Shown here one piece after another: positions 32,989-44,882 of a stretch of DNA of 64,000 nucleotides (position 1 is the stretch's first letter; every line of letters starts with the position of its first letter). The notes under the pieces were generated by a model. That model had not been told where the DNA came from. It ran no database searches and saw nothing but the letters and a program-made list of their open reading frames with translations. Both the position numbers and the translations under genes were made by a program. The DNA lies in the NCBI GenBank assembly GCA_013423325.1, contig BLJB01000019.1, forward strand, positions 1 to 64,000. Direction: 5' to 3'. The DNA is from Usnea hakonensis (Eukaryota > Ascomycota > Lecanoromycetes > Lecanorales > Parmeliaceae).

Positions 32989-33963
32989 CTATCCGAGGGA
33001 CTGCTCTACGACTGTCCAGAGAACGGCGGTCGTGATGTTGTATTCAAAGTCGACGAGAGCGCTGTGTGTTGATGGGTTCTTTGGTATGCACTTTTTGTGA
33101 CCGATATGGGCTAGATGTGGGTGGAGATAGGTGTGCAGAGAGGAACCTACACTATGCCTAGGAGAAATACACCAGATAATGTAATCTTAGATCGGAGATC
33201 CAGTTTTAGCAGCCAGACCATTACCATTTAAAAGATCAAAATCAAGAAATAAACAAAGAAAGTTTGCAACACCGTTCCATCTATAGAAAGCATTTTGGTT
33301 GCAGGTGCCTCGTTTGATCGTTTTATCCCAGTAGAACCCAATAGGTTTGCACTCGATTATTGCAATCAGAGTATCAGCTATGAAGAAGGCGAGGACCACG
33401 AGCCACATGACTCCCAAGAGCGCCCGGGACTATCGAGCAACACCAAAGAGACGGTAGTACAGAAGAATAAGTGATGTCTTTATGGCGCAAGCCGTGGCGA
33501 AATACGCTATCTGGAGGGCTAGTTGAGACTGTGAAAGCAAGAGAGTCAAACGGAATGTCTCGATGTCGCTCTACGCTGGTGGTTGGGGCTTACTTTGAAG
33601 GAAACGAGAAGATCGTCTCTATGACTGGGTCCCCAAATGCGTGAGTGTGACGTCCAAAGTTGCAAATTCGGATTAGGACCCAATAACAGGCGCATAGCCC
33701 AAAGTCTAGGAACTACACTGACTATAAGCACAACCGCTAGGTCTCAAAAGGTCGAAGAGAAGTATAGTCACCTATCTTACCAGCGCGAGAACAATGGTAT
33801 ACCCATCCCACCAAAAATTTGCATGCGATAGCTTCCGCGCAGCCAGTCTCGCTCCAACGGCAATGGTCCGCACAACTGCCAGAGTGATTGTAGCAACATA
33901 AAGGTCCGGTACTCGGTTCTCATAGTAGATCCTACTCTTTATTATGCTGCCGCCATCAGACAT
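32989..33963 (-). pseudogene. Rhodopsin-like integral membrane protein (PF20684 type), decayed
   Basis: The pieces follow each other in the right order. The start at ATG 33963 (MSDGGSIIKSRIYYENRVPD) runs into TM1. A FGRHTHAFGDPVIETIFSFP block lies near 33620. Then come ALQIAYFATACAIKTSLILL and YYRLFGVAR, then WLVVLAFFIADTLIAIIECK and GFYWDK. The frame is broken by TAG at 33430-33432, by a shift near 33240 with TAA at 33228-33230, and by TAG at 32989-32991 after DFEYNITTAVLWTVVEQSLG. Family members have seven membrane helices and relate to PTH11-type receptors. At least three lesions make this a pseudogene. Confidence 0.8.
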
Positions 33964-34995
33964 CTTCTGTGCGGCTGTCTTTGCAGACACCCGCGGGAAA
34001 AAAAATGGAAGGGAACCTTTTTCCCAACAGTGCACTGCGGTAGTACAAACTTTCACCTGGCGCAAAAGAGGGTCCAAAATCAAATTGCGTGTCCGTCCTT
34101 GCGTATAATGAGTTCAAGGGTTGTGCGAGACCACGCCGCGGGTGACGGGGACACCAGGGGAAGTCGGGAGGGAGATCGTTTGACATATTTTTCAATTCGA
34201 AAGGCACCCAAGGCAGAATCTGCCAACATCGAGAGTGTGGCCAAAGATTCAGTTGAAGTATTAGGATCTAGCAACATGTTGAGCGTGTGAACAAGGCAAA
34301 TCGAGCCGAAAAAAGGTGTCGGGCCGTCCCAAACAAGTACCTCGCAAAGTCTATATTGAAGGTGGACAAAAATCACATAGACTCAAAGCTAGATCTTTGG
34401 GGGTTGGAGGAACTGTGCCGTGTCTCCACATTGTATCAGCGCTGTATAGTCTTCTTCACACAGCTTACAATGGAGTCAGTCCATCATGAGAGCTTCTGCT
34501 TCCACCTATCAATTTCACTGCGATTGCGTCTGCATGAAGGCATCTAGACGATCCCACACGACATTCTAACCTCCAAGTAAGTAGACTTACATAGAGGAAG
34601 GATAGATCCCGTTCGATCGAGTTGCCTGTCAGTTTGCCAATATCCGGCGAAATTTGCGCCAATGCAACGGTAGAAACACTTGTACGCATCAAAAGGTAAA
34701 TATCATTGGAAATGGCGAAATCGCGCCATTTTCCAAAAGAATCTTGAGCAAAAATTATGTGAGAGACAAGAATCCCCTGAGGTCGCGGTAATTCACAAAG
34801 CTTGTTTCCACAGGATCATGACAATCTTGACAAAGGTCTTCCAATAACGGCAGTCTCACTTACTAGTTCAGTGATCTTTATTGGCATTTGCGCTTTCAGA
34901 CAGCATATACACTTCTACAGGAAGATGTCGGACACTAGGTAGGAGAACCGAGTTCCCTTCATGCAAGACATTCACTACATACTCTTACATGATCA
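33964..34995. other. Intergenic, no feature seen
   Basis: Short overlapping frames on both strands, no domain. It lies between the decayed membrane protein gene and the 3' end of the oxidoreductase gene. Confidence 0.45.
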
Positions 34996-36975
34996 TCACT
35001 CATCTACCTCATCCCCCCCACCATCCCTCTTCCCCTTCTTCGCCAGCCCCTCCAAAATCTGACTCGCAATCTTTTCCGCGAGAGCATAAATCGTAGCCTG
35101 CGGATGCCCCGGCGGCAGGAACGGGAAACTGCTCGCGTCCACTACTCTCAAGTTCTTGATCCCATGCACCTTCATATCACTCCCCACAACGGCCTTTGAG
35201 TCGCTCTTCGGACCCATCTTACACGTCGCGGCAGCGTGCCAAACGGGTGCCAGTGACTCTTTGATGAAATTCAGGATATCGGCATCACTCTGCACGGAAG
35301 CCCCAGGGATCTTTTCCGGTCCAACTGTAACTTCGCTTAGGTTGGCCCAAACCTGTCTCTGGCGCTTGAAAGCCGCAATGGCCATCTCGACGTCGGCGGG
35401 ATGGGTGAGGTAGTTGGGGTTGATGAGCGGAGGATCGGCCATGTTGGTGCTGTTAATAGTGACGTTACCCCTACTGAGAGGCGAAACAAGAGCCGTTGCT
35501 ATAGTGGCATAGTTGTACCCATCTGCTGGGTCTCCTGTCGCATAATTCCTTTGGAATCCCAATGCGCCGCTGACCGGGAGAAATTCGAGATCAGGCCAAT
35601 CAGCTGGAAATGTCTTATTGAGAGCCTCCTGGGTGGCGTGGGTAAGCTGGCTCCTATACTGCTCTGGTAGTTTCTCCCACCCTAGAAACTCGACACCACC
35701 GACAGTCAAAGGACCCGCTTGTTTGGTTTGATACAATTCTATACCGGCAGCGGCAGCGGCGGGGCTATTGGCACCCGCGGAGTTGGTGGTAACGTCTACG
35801 GGATAAGAAGTGCCCCAATAGACGTGATCCCAGAGATTTTGGCCAACGCCGGCGAGCGACTTGACTACGGTAATTCCGAGGCCCTTGAGCGTTTTCTTCG
35901 GCCCAATACCTGAAACCATGAGGAGCTGCGGAGACTGGAAAACGCCTGCCGAGAGAATGACCTCATTCCGGGCGGTTAATGTATACGAACTGCCGTTGAT
36001 TCCAGAAACACCTTCTGGGGCGACAAGGACACCTGTGGCTGTGGTCTTCTCAAAGAGGATCTTTTGCGCGAGGGTATTGTTGTAGACCTTGAGAGACGTA
36101 GTTTTTAGCGCGGATTGCAGAAAGCTGGTCTCCGAAGAGGATCTAGTCGCTGTTGTAGGGTCGATAGTAGAAGGGACGTATGCAGAGCCTATCAATTTTC
36201 CACTTTGAAAACCATTAATTGGTGCCTGCCCTACGGCTTGTAACCCCAGTTGCGACCATGTTGCAAAAGGATCATCGTAATCGCCGAACGAGACGTGAAG
36301 TGGACCTCCAGTCGCATTAAAGACAGAAGGATCTTGGACGTTCGAGCTGTTGGGATATGTGACGGACTGGCCGCTGAAATTGACGCTCTTTTCGTAAAAG
36401 GGCAGTAGCTTGGGGAAGGTGTAGCTTTTATCGCCTGTTTCTTTTGCCCATTTTTCAGAGGATCCCAAGGTCTGTCTGTGATAGTACATGAAATTTCGTG
36501 CAGAGGATCCTCCGAGAGTTTTCCCACGCGCATAGTGAAGGCTTCGGTCATTCGCACCCTGCATATGCCACTATCAGCGAAGCTCGTAATAATGGCCTTT
36601 GTATTCTCCGATCCTATAACTTACTGTTTGTGGGGTTGTAACGAAGCCCCAATCCACAAGAGGATCTGTGTCATTGGGCGCCGTTCCTGCATACAGAGTA
36701 CAGTATCCGGGTACGACACTGACATTACCATCACTCGCTTCATAGAACCCTCCAGCTTCAATGACGGCGACGGTAATGTTGGGATTTTCAGCCAGTCGAG
36801 ACGCGACAGCTAACCCAGCCGTTCCCCCGCCGATAATGACATAATCGTAGGTCGCGTTGGCGCCAGATACGCCAAAGGATGTGCTTGGATCATTAGGGAC
36901 ATAGGAGGCGGGAGCTGCGAGGAGCTGCAGCGCGAACAAGAGATGGCAGAAGAGTAAAGACAGAAGATGGAACAT
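34996..36975 (-). CDS. Secreted GMC (FAD) oxidoreductase
   Basis: Two exons (36975-36625 and 36558-34996) join in frame to 637 residues, the usual GMC length. A signal peptide (MFHLLSLLFCHLLFALQLLA) precedes the FAD-binding motif VIIGGGTAGLAVASRLAE. Other family landmarks are GKTLGGSSARNFM, ILSAGVFQSPQLLMVSGIGP (GMC signature 2), and the active-site region with His in PVWHAAATCKMG and the second His in PPGHPQATIYALAEKIA. More than ten N-glycosylation motifs fit secretion. Family enzymes oxidise alcohols, sugars or choline-like substrates with O2 or quinone; the substrate here is unknown. A short Lys/Gly/Glu tail ends the protein. Confidence 0.92.
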
Positions 36976-39741
36976 GATGCGCCGGGGCCTTGTCCTGTCA
37001 TCGACCGATCATTCTCAAAGTCAAGAATGAGGGGATGCATTTTTCTTTATGATGTTCGTATTATTCTTGCAGGGTAGCATCGTGGCAGTCAAGCTTTTGT
37101 TTGATTTTCAAGGTGGCGGGGACTAGACAGGGTTGAAGGGTAGTCTATGAGCCGGATGCCGTTCGATAAGTTTTGGCGTATGTGTCAATGTTATTATAAT
37201 TAATATCTCCTGTTGCTCTTATGATCGTCATCAAACCTTGAATGATAGAAAGAGACATGCAAATTTCCCCGGCATATTATCTATGGTATTCGGCGTTGGA
37301 AAGAGTGAAGTGACTAAAATCAAAGCATGAGATCTGACAGTCAATCTCATCACCTTTGATCCCGAGCCACGTGGGTGGCGGTAATGACCTACCTTTCGAG
37401 GTCCTGCATGTGCTTTGCCGACCTTGACATTCCATTTTTGCCGAATGACGATGCCCGAGTGATGCCGATTAAGCGAAAGGCCAATCATATCGTCTCCTAG
37501 CTTCAGGGATAAAATTCCCGTAACAATAATCATAGCCCGATCAAGTAAAGCTCAATGTGCATCGGCCTGATAGACAAAGCTTAATCCAGACCCAACTCCG
37601 AACCAAGTGTGACCCAAGGTTCAAGTGACGAGGGAACGGCAGACCGTGCATGTAACCTGCCGGAACGCCCCACGGCCCTCCCAGCCTCCCCGCTAATGAA
37701 CCTTTTTAGTAGACCCTCTACAAGGCCACCCATCCCTAAACTGCAGCTCGGATGATGGTACAAGGGATGCCATTTTATTTTTCTGACCTAAAAGTGAATT
37801 CAGTGATGCATAGATCCTTCGCTGTGGTATCCTAGTCATTAGCGCTGGTGTCATCATGGGACTCATCAATGGAGCGGCCAATTTCCACGCATGGTTGCAT
37901 CGCGTGACATCGTCACATCCTTATTCCAACATGTATGGGGTAACTTCGGGTCAGCCACAATTCGTCTTTTGAAGGCTCCAACCCTAACAAATGTTCTTTA
38001 GTAGGCGACAAGCTTCATGAAGTTTTAAAGAGCTGCCAGTCGCCTTCCGAGCAGAGATGGCCTGCGCAAATGTTACCTTACGCTGAAATGCTTTTTGCAA
38101 CATACCTATTCCTTTCTACGCAGTAGGACAAAATTCATCAGAGCGCCGGTATTGACTTCTGCTACGTTCCTTGCATGATGATCGCTCTATCGTATCTCAC
38201 ATCCTAAGCAAAGGGAATGCTGATAGGCAATACTAACAGCTCCTGCACCCCCGAGGCTCTCAATCGTTGCGCGGATACCACCCAAACAGTATCATTTCTT
38301 ACCCCCAAAGCTCGGAATGCCCCACACCCGAACAGTCCAATCCCACCAACCTCGTTCGAACCTAAGCCCAACAATATTCCACGGCAGCCTCATCATAAAT
38401 TTATCCTCAATTGCTAGTAGCCCGGATTGCGCACGCCGAGGACCAGCCGCTTTTCATTCCATATCCGCCGTATTGTGAGGATTTGAAGTGATCCTTCTTT
38501 CTCCTAAAGCACAGCTCAGCAACTAATCTCATGCTACGCTCTCCTTTAAAGATCATCATGAAAATTTCATTGGGCGCTAGACCGGTGGGCCGCAGAGGCT
38601 GTTGGGCTTCGTCGATGCGCGATCGCTCAACGCAGAAGTGGCGAATACAGACCTCTGCCGCTGGGTCCGGATTCAAATCCTATAAACATCCGCAGCCGGG
38701 GCCATATAGCGTGAGATCATGGTAGGAATAATAGTCGCGCCGGGACTCTACGTGCTCCCTTCCTATGATAGGTGATCCCAAAAACGCATTGACCTCTTCG
38801 CAATCCTCTCCTAGGATAGACAGGCGCCGTAGAAACAAACTTTCCCGTCACTTTGAACCCCTCCATTGCATGCTTAAGTCATCGACTCTGCGCCAAGGTG
38901 ATCTTCTGGACGGCACTCAATTCGAGGACGAGGTCGCTGAAGCGTCCTTTCCGTGGGATATCGGTCATAGGGACCGCTCGCGTCAAGTCTCTTTCAGCTG
39001 ATGAGAAAGAAGGCCCTACTGCATGTTGGTCAAGTAGGAGATGTGTTACAGGTGTGGTATGACTATCCGAGTCTTACGATTGTAGCCCGACTCTAGATCT
39101 CGAGATGGAGGCCACAGGGATCATTATATGAGCGCCTGCTTGATGTGTAGCAGGTCGTTTGGGTGTGCAGTTTTGGCTTCGAGGACCTTCGTTAGAAGAC
39201 GTGTATGCTCGAAGCAGCCCTGTGGGACGTTGGAGAAACATACTCTAGCGAACAGTGTCATGTATTTGCTAATTGGTTCAACATATCATTTCTCTTTAAG
39301 AATGCCAACATGTGAAGCTCATCTATAACAATGTATTGAAGGATTGTAACCCGCGAAGACATTATGTATGATATGCTATCTGACAAGAGAGGGCTGAAAG
39401 CGGAAAATGCGAAAAGTTGCGGTAGTGAAAGAGGTAGTGAGACCCTAGGGTATCGCATTGAACTTTCAAAGTCCCTTGCCAAAAACCCAATCGCGGTATA
39501 AGTCTACTCCTGACGTCTCTGCAAGTATTCTAGTAGCACGAACGGGACACAAATCCCCGCTATCAATCCATATTCGGATTTCGAGGACAATGATCCCCAC
39601 AAATAAGACGACGTAACCGAAGGTCTAGTCTCTTGGCTGTATCAGCGTGCTGACAACAGAATGGGTCAGCTTCAACAGATTCCCAGTCATTCCTGATCTT
39701 TAAGGGTCAGGGTTATCTTACAAAGAGCGCAAATAAAAAGA
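36976..39741. other. Long gene-poor stretch
   Basis: No supported gene in 2.7 kb. Short frames (37231-37533 minus, 38217-38417 plus, 38765-39062 plus) lack domains. A tRNA-like T-arm at about 38665 was checked and rejected. Confidence 0.4.
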
Positions 39742-42114
39742 CTAGAAATAGCCACCCGTTTGCTTTGGCTCCTTCTCATGACCGCTGGAGGTCAATACTG
39801 ATTCCGAGGGTCCAGAGAATCCAGGTGGAATGACAATCTCCATAGCCCCTAAGAGGTCGCTTGAACGAGCATATCTTGGGCGGGCAAGGACTTTCGCAGG
39901 CTTCGTGATTAGGGTGGAGAGTGCAACCGACGTTCTGCTCGATATGTCATGAATATAGTCACTAATACTGAATCGATTTGGAAAGCCTATCACCACTGGG
40001 GAAGTCTGCAGACTCTCTGAAATGGGAGTCGTTGGCAATGAGCGGTCGAAATCAACCGGCTGACACTGCAGTGGAGACCTCACAATTTTGTCTGCTTTGG
40101 GATACGGGGCACGAGATGGCCTCGACCTTGATGAAAATTGCCGGTCTGAGGCTGACTCAATTGTTTTGATGCTGGAAAGATTTTTTGATATGTCAGATCT
40201 GCTACACAGCTCCCGTGCTGTCCTCTTGTTGGTCGACACTGATAATCGACTTGCAGACATTAGACTTTGGTTCGTGAGACTCCGTCCTGTCCTAAGCTCA
40301 TATATAAATGGCGGAGGAGAGTGAGGAGGCATCTCTTGAATATTTTTACCTGACCCGGACGGCCATTGTTTGTCAAGAAGTTCGGCTTTTCCTGAGTCGT
40401 CAAGTTCTCTAAAACTCCAGTACAGACTGTTGCTGTCAATTTCATGGATTGAATTGGACATTGCAACGCCATCGAGACAAGTTTTCCTAGGCATTCGTCC
40501 TCGCCATTTCCGAATGGTAAAAATGAGAACGAATACCAGGACGAGGACACCTGTCGTCGTTCCAACACCCAGACCTACGGTAGTCTTTTTACCGACAGAA
40601 GAAGGTTTTCTCAGTAAAGTAGTGCTATTCATTGAGGGGATAGCGATTATTTGTTTTGGAAGACCCTCCTCAAATTTGGCTTGATACACAGAAAAGCTTG
40701 AATTTTCGTAGCTAGCAATAAGATATCTGTATGACACATTTAGCTTTTTGAGCGAATTCAACGATGAAATCTTAGTATGCGCACGCTTCTTGTAGAAACT
40801 GTCGGCCAAGAGTGTACTGAGAGCTGTTGGTGCTTCTCTGCAGTGGGAAATACCGCGATCCGTTTGAAATCACCAGTGGATAGTATGCGACATCGAAATC
40901 GAAACTTGCGTATGGTAAAACGATGTCAACAGTTGGCCCTCCTGTCAAGTTATTTCCGATGGTGAAAGTGAATCTGGGATTATTGGCGATCAGGGTTTGA
41001 TGAAGCGTGTCACTGATCATATAAAATTGTGCCGTATCATTCCAGGTCAGGCCGAGCTCTTCCTCAAATGCTTCGCACGCCTCAACGGGAAGGTATATCC
41101 AGGGAAACGTTGAATCGATGAACGTGAGGATTGCATTTGGTAAAAGCGGTGCCGCAAGCCGCGTTGCATCAGTCAAGGAAATTGACTGTAGACCTACGAC
41201 GATGTCACGACTGATGTCAGGAGCTAGATCAAAGGACACATTATTGGGGGTGTATCTTGAGGCGTCGGAGCCTCCCAAAGTAAGACTACCGAAGGTTCCA
41301 TTCAATCCTAGAGATAATTAGTACTGATCACAGAGTATTGATTGATTGTCTTTCTAGTCCTGTGACTTCTCGAATGTCGAGTAGTCGGTTCAGACCACCA
41401 TGTAGATAGTCCCTTACGGCCCTAATTGGGTAGGTTATTACTTACGATAAGGTGCACCAGCTGTGTATGCCCAAGATAGACTTGGAATCAAGCCCGAGGC
41501 TTTTAAGGTCTCTAGGAAGCTGGGATATGGTATAGTCCCAGTAAGGTTGGAAGGGTCGGACGAGTTGGTAAAGTTTGATGGCTGATGTCCCAGGCCAAAC
41601 ACGCCAGTATAAAAATCGTAGGTCTCCAAGCCAGCTACTACTTGAGCGTTTGTAGTCGGAGCTTCTGTAAAACTGTTATCGCCAAGAGCCAGGGTGTCTA
41701 GTCCAAAGCTCGCAGGATCATTATAACCAAGGTTGTGCTCGAGACCTAGAGAGTAGTTACCAAATCCTCTCCAGGAGCTAGACCGCAAAGGATCGAATGT
41801 ACCACCGCGTGACTGAGTACAAGTAATGTTTTTTTCGGTCCCGGGTGTTCCGGGTGGACAACCTCCAGGTAAAACAACCCAAGTACAGACTGAGGCTGTA
41901 GAGATGAGCACGCGCACCGTCTGCTGAGGATCGCCGACCCGCAAAGCAAAGGAAGACCATTTTCCATCATCACCGTCCCTTAGGTAGTCGATGAATTAGC
42001 GATGACGCTGGGAGGAATGAAAAAAAAAATTATATCGTACCACTGCCCTGAGGGAGGCCAAGAAATAGGGGACGGAACCGAAGACGGCCCGGGTTTTGGG
42101 GTCAACGAGGTCAT
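39742..42114 (-). CDS. Membrane-anchored pepsin-fold protein lacking catalytic aspartates
   Basis: Four exons (42114-42041, 41978-41446, 41307-40785, 40726-39742) join in frame to 704 residues. The pepsin (A1) fold is clear from FALRVGDPQQTVRVLIS, YTGVFGLGHQPSNFT, SLTLGGSDASRY and YTLGRQFLQEAYLIASYENS. The two DTG motifs are changed: STAS (residues 51-54) in the N-lobe and DST in the C-lobe (TFIDSTFPWIYLP). A single membrane helix (GVGTTTGVLVLVFVLIFTIR) and a long Ser/Arg-rich cytoplasmic tail (about 260 residues) follow. The domain should face outside. The model lacks a clear signal peptide, so an upstream exon may be missing. Similar fungal proteins with STA-type motifs exist; sensing or binding is a guess. 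Confidence 0.82.
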
Positions 42115-43552
42115 AAGGCTGAGCCTAATATTTTTCCTGTGAACTCCACTTCGTTTTTTCCATGCGAGAATGTTCTTGCCTTTATCCGTCATAAGCTGAT
42201 CAGGCTGCTGCAGTTTCCTAGTAGTCTTTCTTTAGAAAAGGGGCTTATACTGCCCACGCTCGTTTCATCTCGAATCCTTCTGCAAGAACAGGCGATACGC
42301 CGTACTCCTACACCTTCATCGTTGAAATCAAACAATAGGTGCGCAATTTCTTTTTTGCTTGCCACCTCCGAGCATGAAAAACCAGTTTGCGTTCGTCCTC
42401 TCATTAGGTATTAGTTACATTAATGGGCACGTAATGCGTTGCCCCTGCGTCTTACAGCTCAGGCCTTGTGCATACCATCGACGGCCAAATGGTCTGGTGC
42501 GAGACACTGCGGGATCTCTTTCCGCTCATCTCAACAGCCAACCATGTTGCGGATAGTAGCGCCAGGATTATGCCAAGATTCGCAAGGACTTTCCCATGGC
42601 AGGTTATCCTACACGCTCCAGAATGACCGTAATAGCAAAATATTATTGATCCCCAGAATATGCAATGGTGGATCTCGAACCGACGGCTGAGCGTTTGCTT
42701 TCCAGGCCTAGCACTTGAACAGTTTCTCGCGAAATGTAAGGCTTCAGGCGCTCACGTATCCGAGCGCTCTGAGGCTGATGAGTAGTCAGCAAGAAGTACT
42801 CTTACGAAGAAGTGATCAGAGCCTGATACATGACTCCGTACAATTGCTATCGATCACATCCCAAAAGACACATCCCAAAACCTCAATATATAAATCAAGA
42901 ATTGAATTTACAAAATTGTATGAGGAGCTAGACAATGGGAAAAAGTGACCATAAGCAAGTCCCTCATATCCGTGCTACTCTCTGGCATTACCCAAATCGC
43001 GCGCCTCTAGAGAAACAATCCTATCTTCCAGAGCACCCATTTCGACTCCCCTTCTACAGACAAAAATTGCTTCAGTCTTCAACCATGCATCCATCAGCTC
43101 ATACACTAAAAGAACGTCCATTGCTCGCAGGCAGAAGTTGGCTCAGACGATTAAGAAGTTAGTGAAACTGCCCCTGCAATCGCACCTGCTCCGGACACTC
43201 TGACCTTTGTCTTCGCGTCTTCAATTTGACTCTTGACAGCGTAGTCTTGCAAGTTCTGGGCAAGTAAAGGATCACCACGCCCAGAGACTTTAAAATAGGG
43301 GGAAAAGGGATCAGGGTTTGAAAGATCTCCAATCTTGGTGGAGGAAATTATCCTCTAAGTACATGTGTGCGTCGCATGACGGAATTTTAAAAACAAGATT
43401 TGGCAGTAGAATCGACCTAACACCGTTCTATCCCGTATGACTATAGTATCTGAACAGAGCCGACATCACTCAGAAATCATTGTGATCTTGTGTAAAGATA
43501 AGACTCGATGATAGCGAGGGACTTCGACCTAATTCTTTGACAGTGGTGCTTG
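42115..43552. other. Gene-free stretch
   Basis: No supported gene. A B-box-like GGTTCGAGATCC occurs on the minus strand near 42670, but no tRNA fold surrounds it. Confidence 0.4.
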
Positions 43553-44882
43553 CTAGCTTTCCATCAGCTCATGCCACTCTGCAGCCTCACTGAGAGTTGG
43601 ATCAGATAATCCTGAATACTCAGTAATTGCACGCTGGTAGCTAGATCTACTACTGCTACTGGCTGGGCTACTGGCCAAACACGGTGTTCTTGCTTGAAGA
43701 TCGTTGGTGTCGGAGTTGCTGATCCTGTGACTCAAGGCGGCGAAATTCAGCTCCTTCATCGACTTCTCTCCAGACAAGAGCTCTAGATTGACCCTAACAA
43801 GAAGGGATCGGGGTTTTGAATCCAAAAGCCTCTTTAAAAATGAACGGATGAAATCGAGTCCAGCTTGGTCCGGATTGGCCAATGATTGTAATGCGTCGTA
43901 ACATTCTGAGAGTGCCGGATTTGTTTTGGGTTCTACGTAGAGAAGCGTACGTTTCTGAAAATGATCGAAGCGGTCATTTGTAAGAGCCTGAAGCTCAATA
44001 GCCTGCGTTCGCTGTTGTTCTGTATCTGCTCGAGCCTGAAGGTTATTCACAGTTGAGCGATCGGTTGTATAACGGTCGAGGTAACGGTCTAAATCGTCAA
44101 ATGTCGTGATTGGAAAAAGTGGGGAATACGTAGTCGAATCAAGATTGACTTGTCGAGAGATGAAAAGCGAGAGTTGGTAGCTCTGTGTGGGGGCCCCGAC
44201 AGCGGATGGATCAATATATTCATCGAACTCGGGGTCCCAATTATATATAGAGGCCGGAATTGGGTACAATTTCGAGAGACTCATGGTCTGAAGGCCGGAA
44301 ATTTCGAATTTTGGGGTAGGCGACGAAGGGACAACATCATGGGCCAGAGAGGAGCTTCGGCTGTGAGCATCCCTCGTGGGCGTATAGCAACTCAGACTTG
44401 ATGGGGTATCTGGATAGACCTTTCAGCGTCATCTAGACAGATCGTGAGACAATCGCTTACGAACGTCAGACTTGTCGTCATCATCTAGAATTTTCTTCCT
44501 CTTCTGAAAGCGTATAATATCTGAGTCCTCCACTGCAGCACCTCTCAGTCGAAAAGCGGACCTAGCCTTGCCAAAACGTTGGCGCTTCCGTTTCTTGCGA
44601 ATCATAGCCTTGTATTCTGCTGCCGTGGTATTTTTGCGTAGATTCCATTTGCTAAATTGTGTTTTGTACTGCTTTTTACTACCCCTGATATCTTAGCATA
44701 TTCATTCCTAGGAGCGAAAGAACCGATACGTACGTTGCTTTGAAGAAGTATTTCTCCTCCATGAGCTTCATCAAACCATCTAGACTCATACAACCATAGA
44801 CTTCAGAGATTTGGGCTTTGTGAACGTCCCAATCTTGTGCACAATGTGGTCGACAAACAGTGCGACGACGGTTCGGCTCCAT
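43553..44882 (-). CDS. Clr5-domain protein
   Basis: Three exons (44882-44734, 44684-44461, 44409-43553) join in frame to 409 residues. The Clr5 domain (PF14420) is at about 16-64: DWDVHKAQISEVYG, LDGLMKLMEEKYFFKAT, then across the intron KKQYKTQFSKWNLRKN. A Lys/Arg-rich stretch (RKKRKRQRFGKAR) follows and could be a nuclear localisation signal. The remaining 300 residues have no recognised domain. Clr5 is named from a fission yeast protein acting in heterochromatic silencing. In filamentous fungi the domain is amplified and often precedes ankyrin or TPR repeats, which are missing here. DNA binding is likely but unproven. Confidence 0.85.

Noticed and set aside
38650..38690. tRNA-like T-arm (GGATTCAAATCC)
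   Set aside because: No matching acceptor, D or anticodon stems could be drawn around it.
42655..42690. B-box-like GGTTCGAGATCC on the minus strand
   Set aside because: No A box at proper distance with a cloverleaf; treated as chance or a decayed SINE/tRNA remnant.
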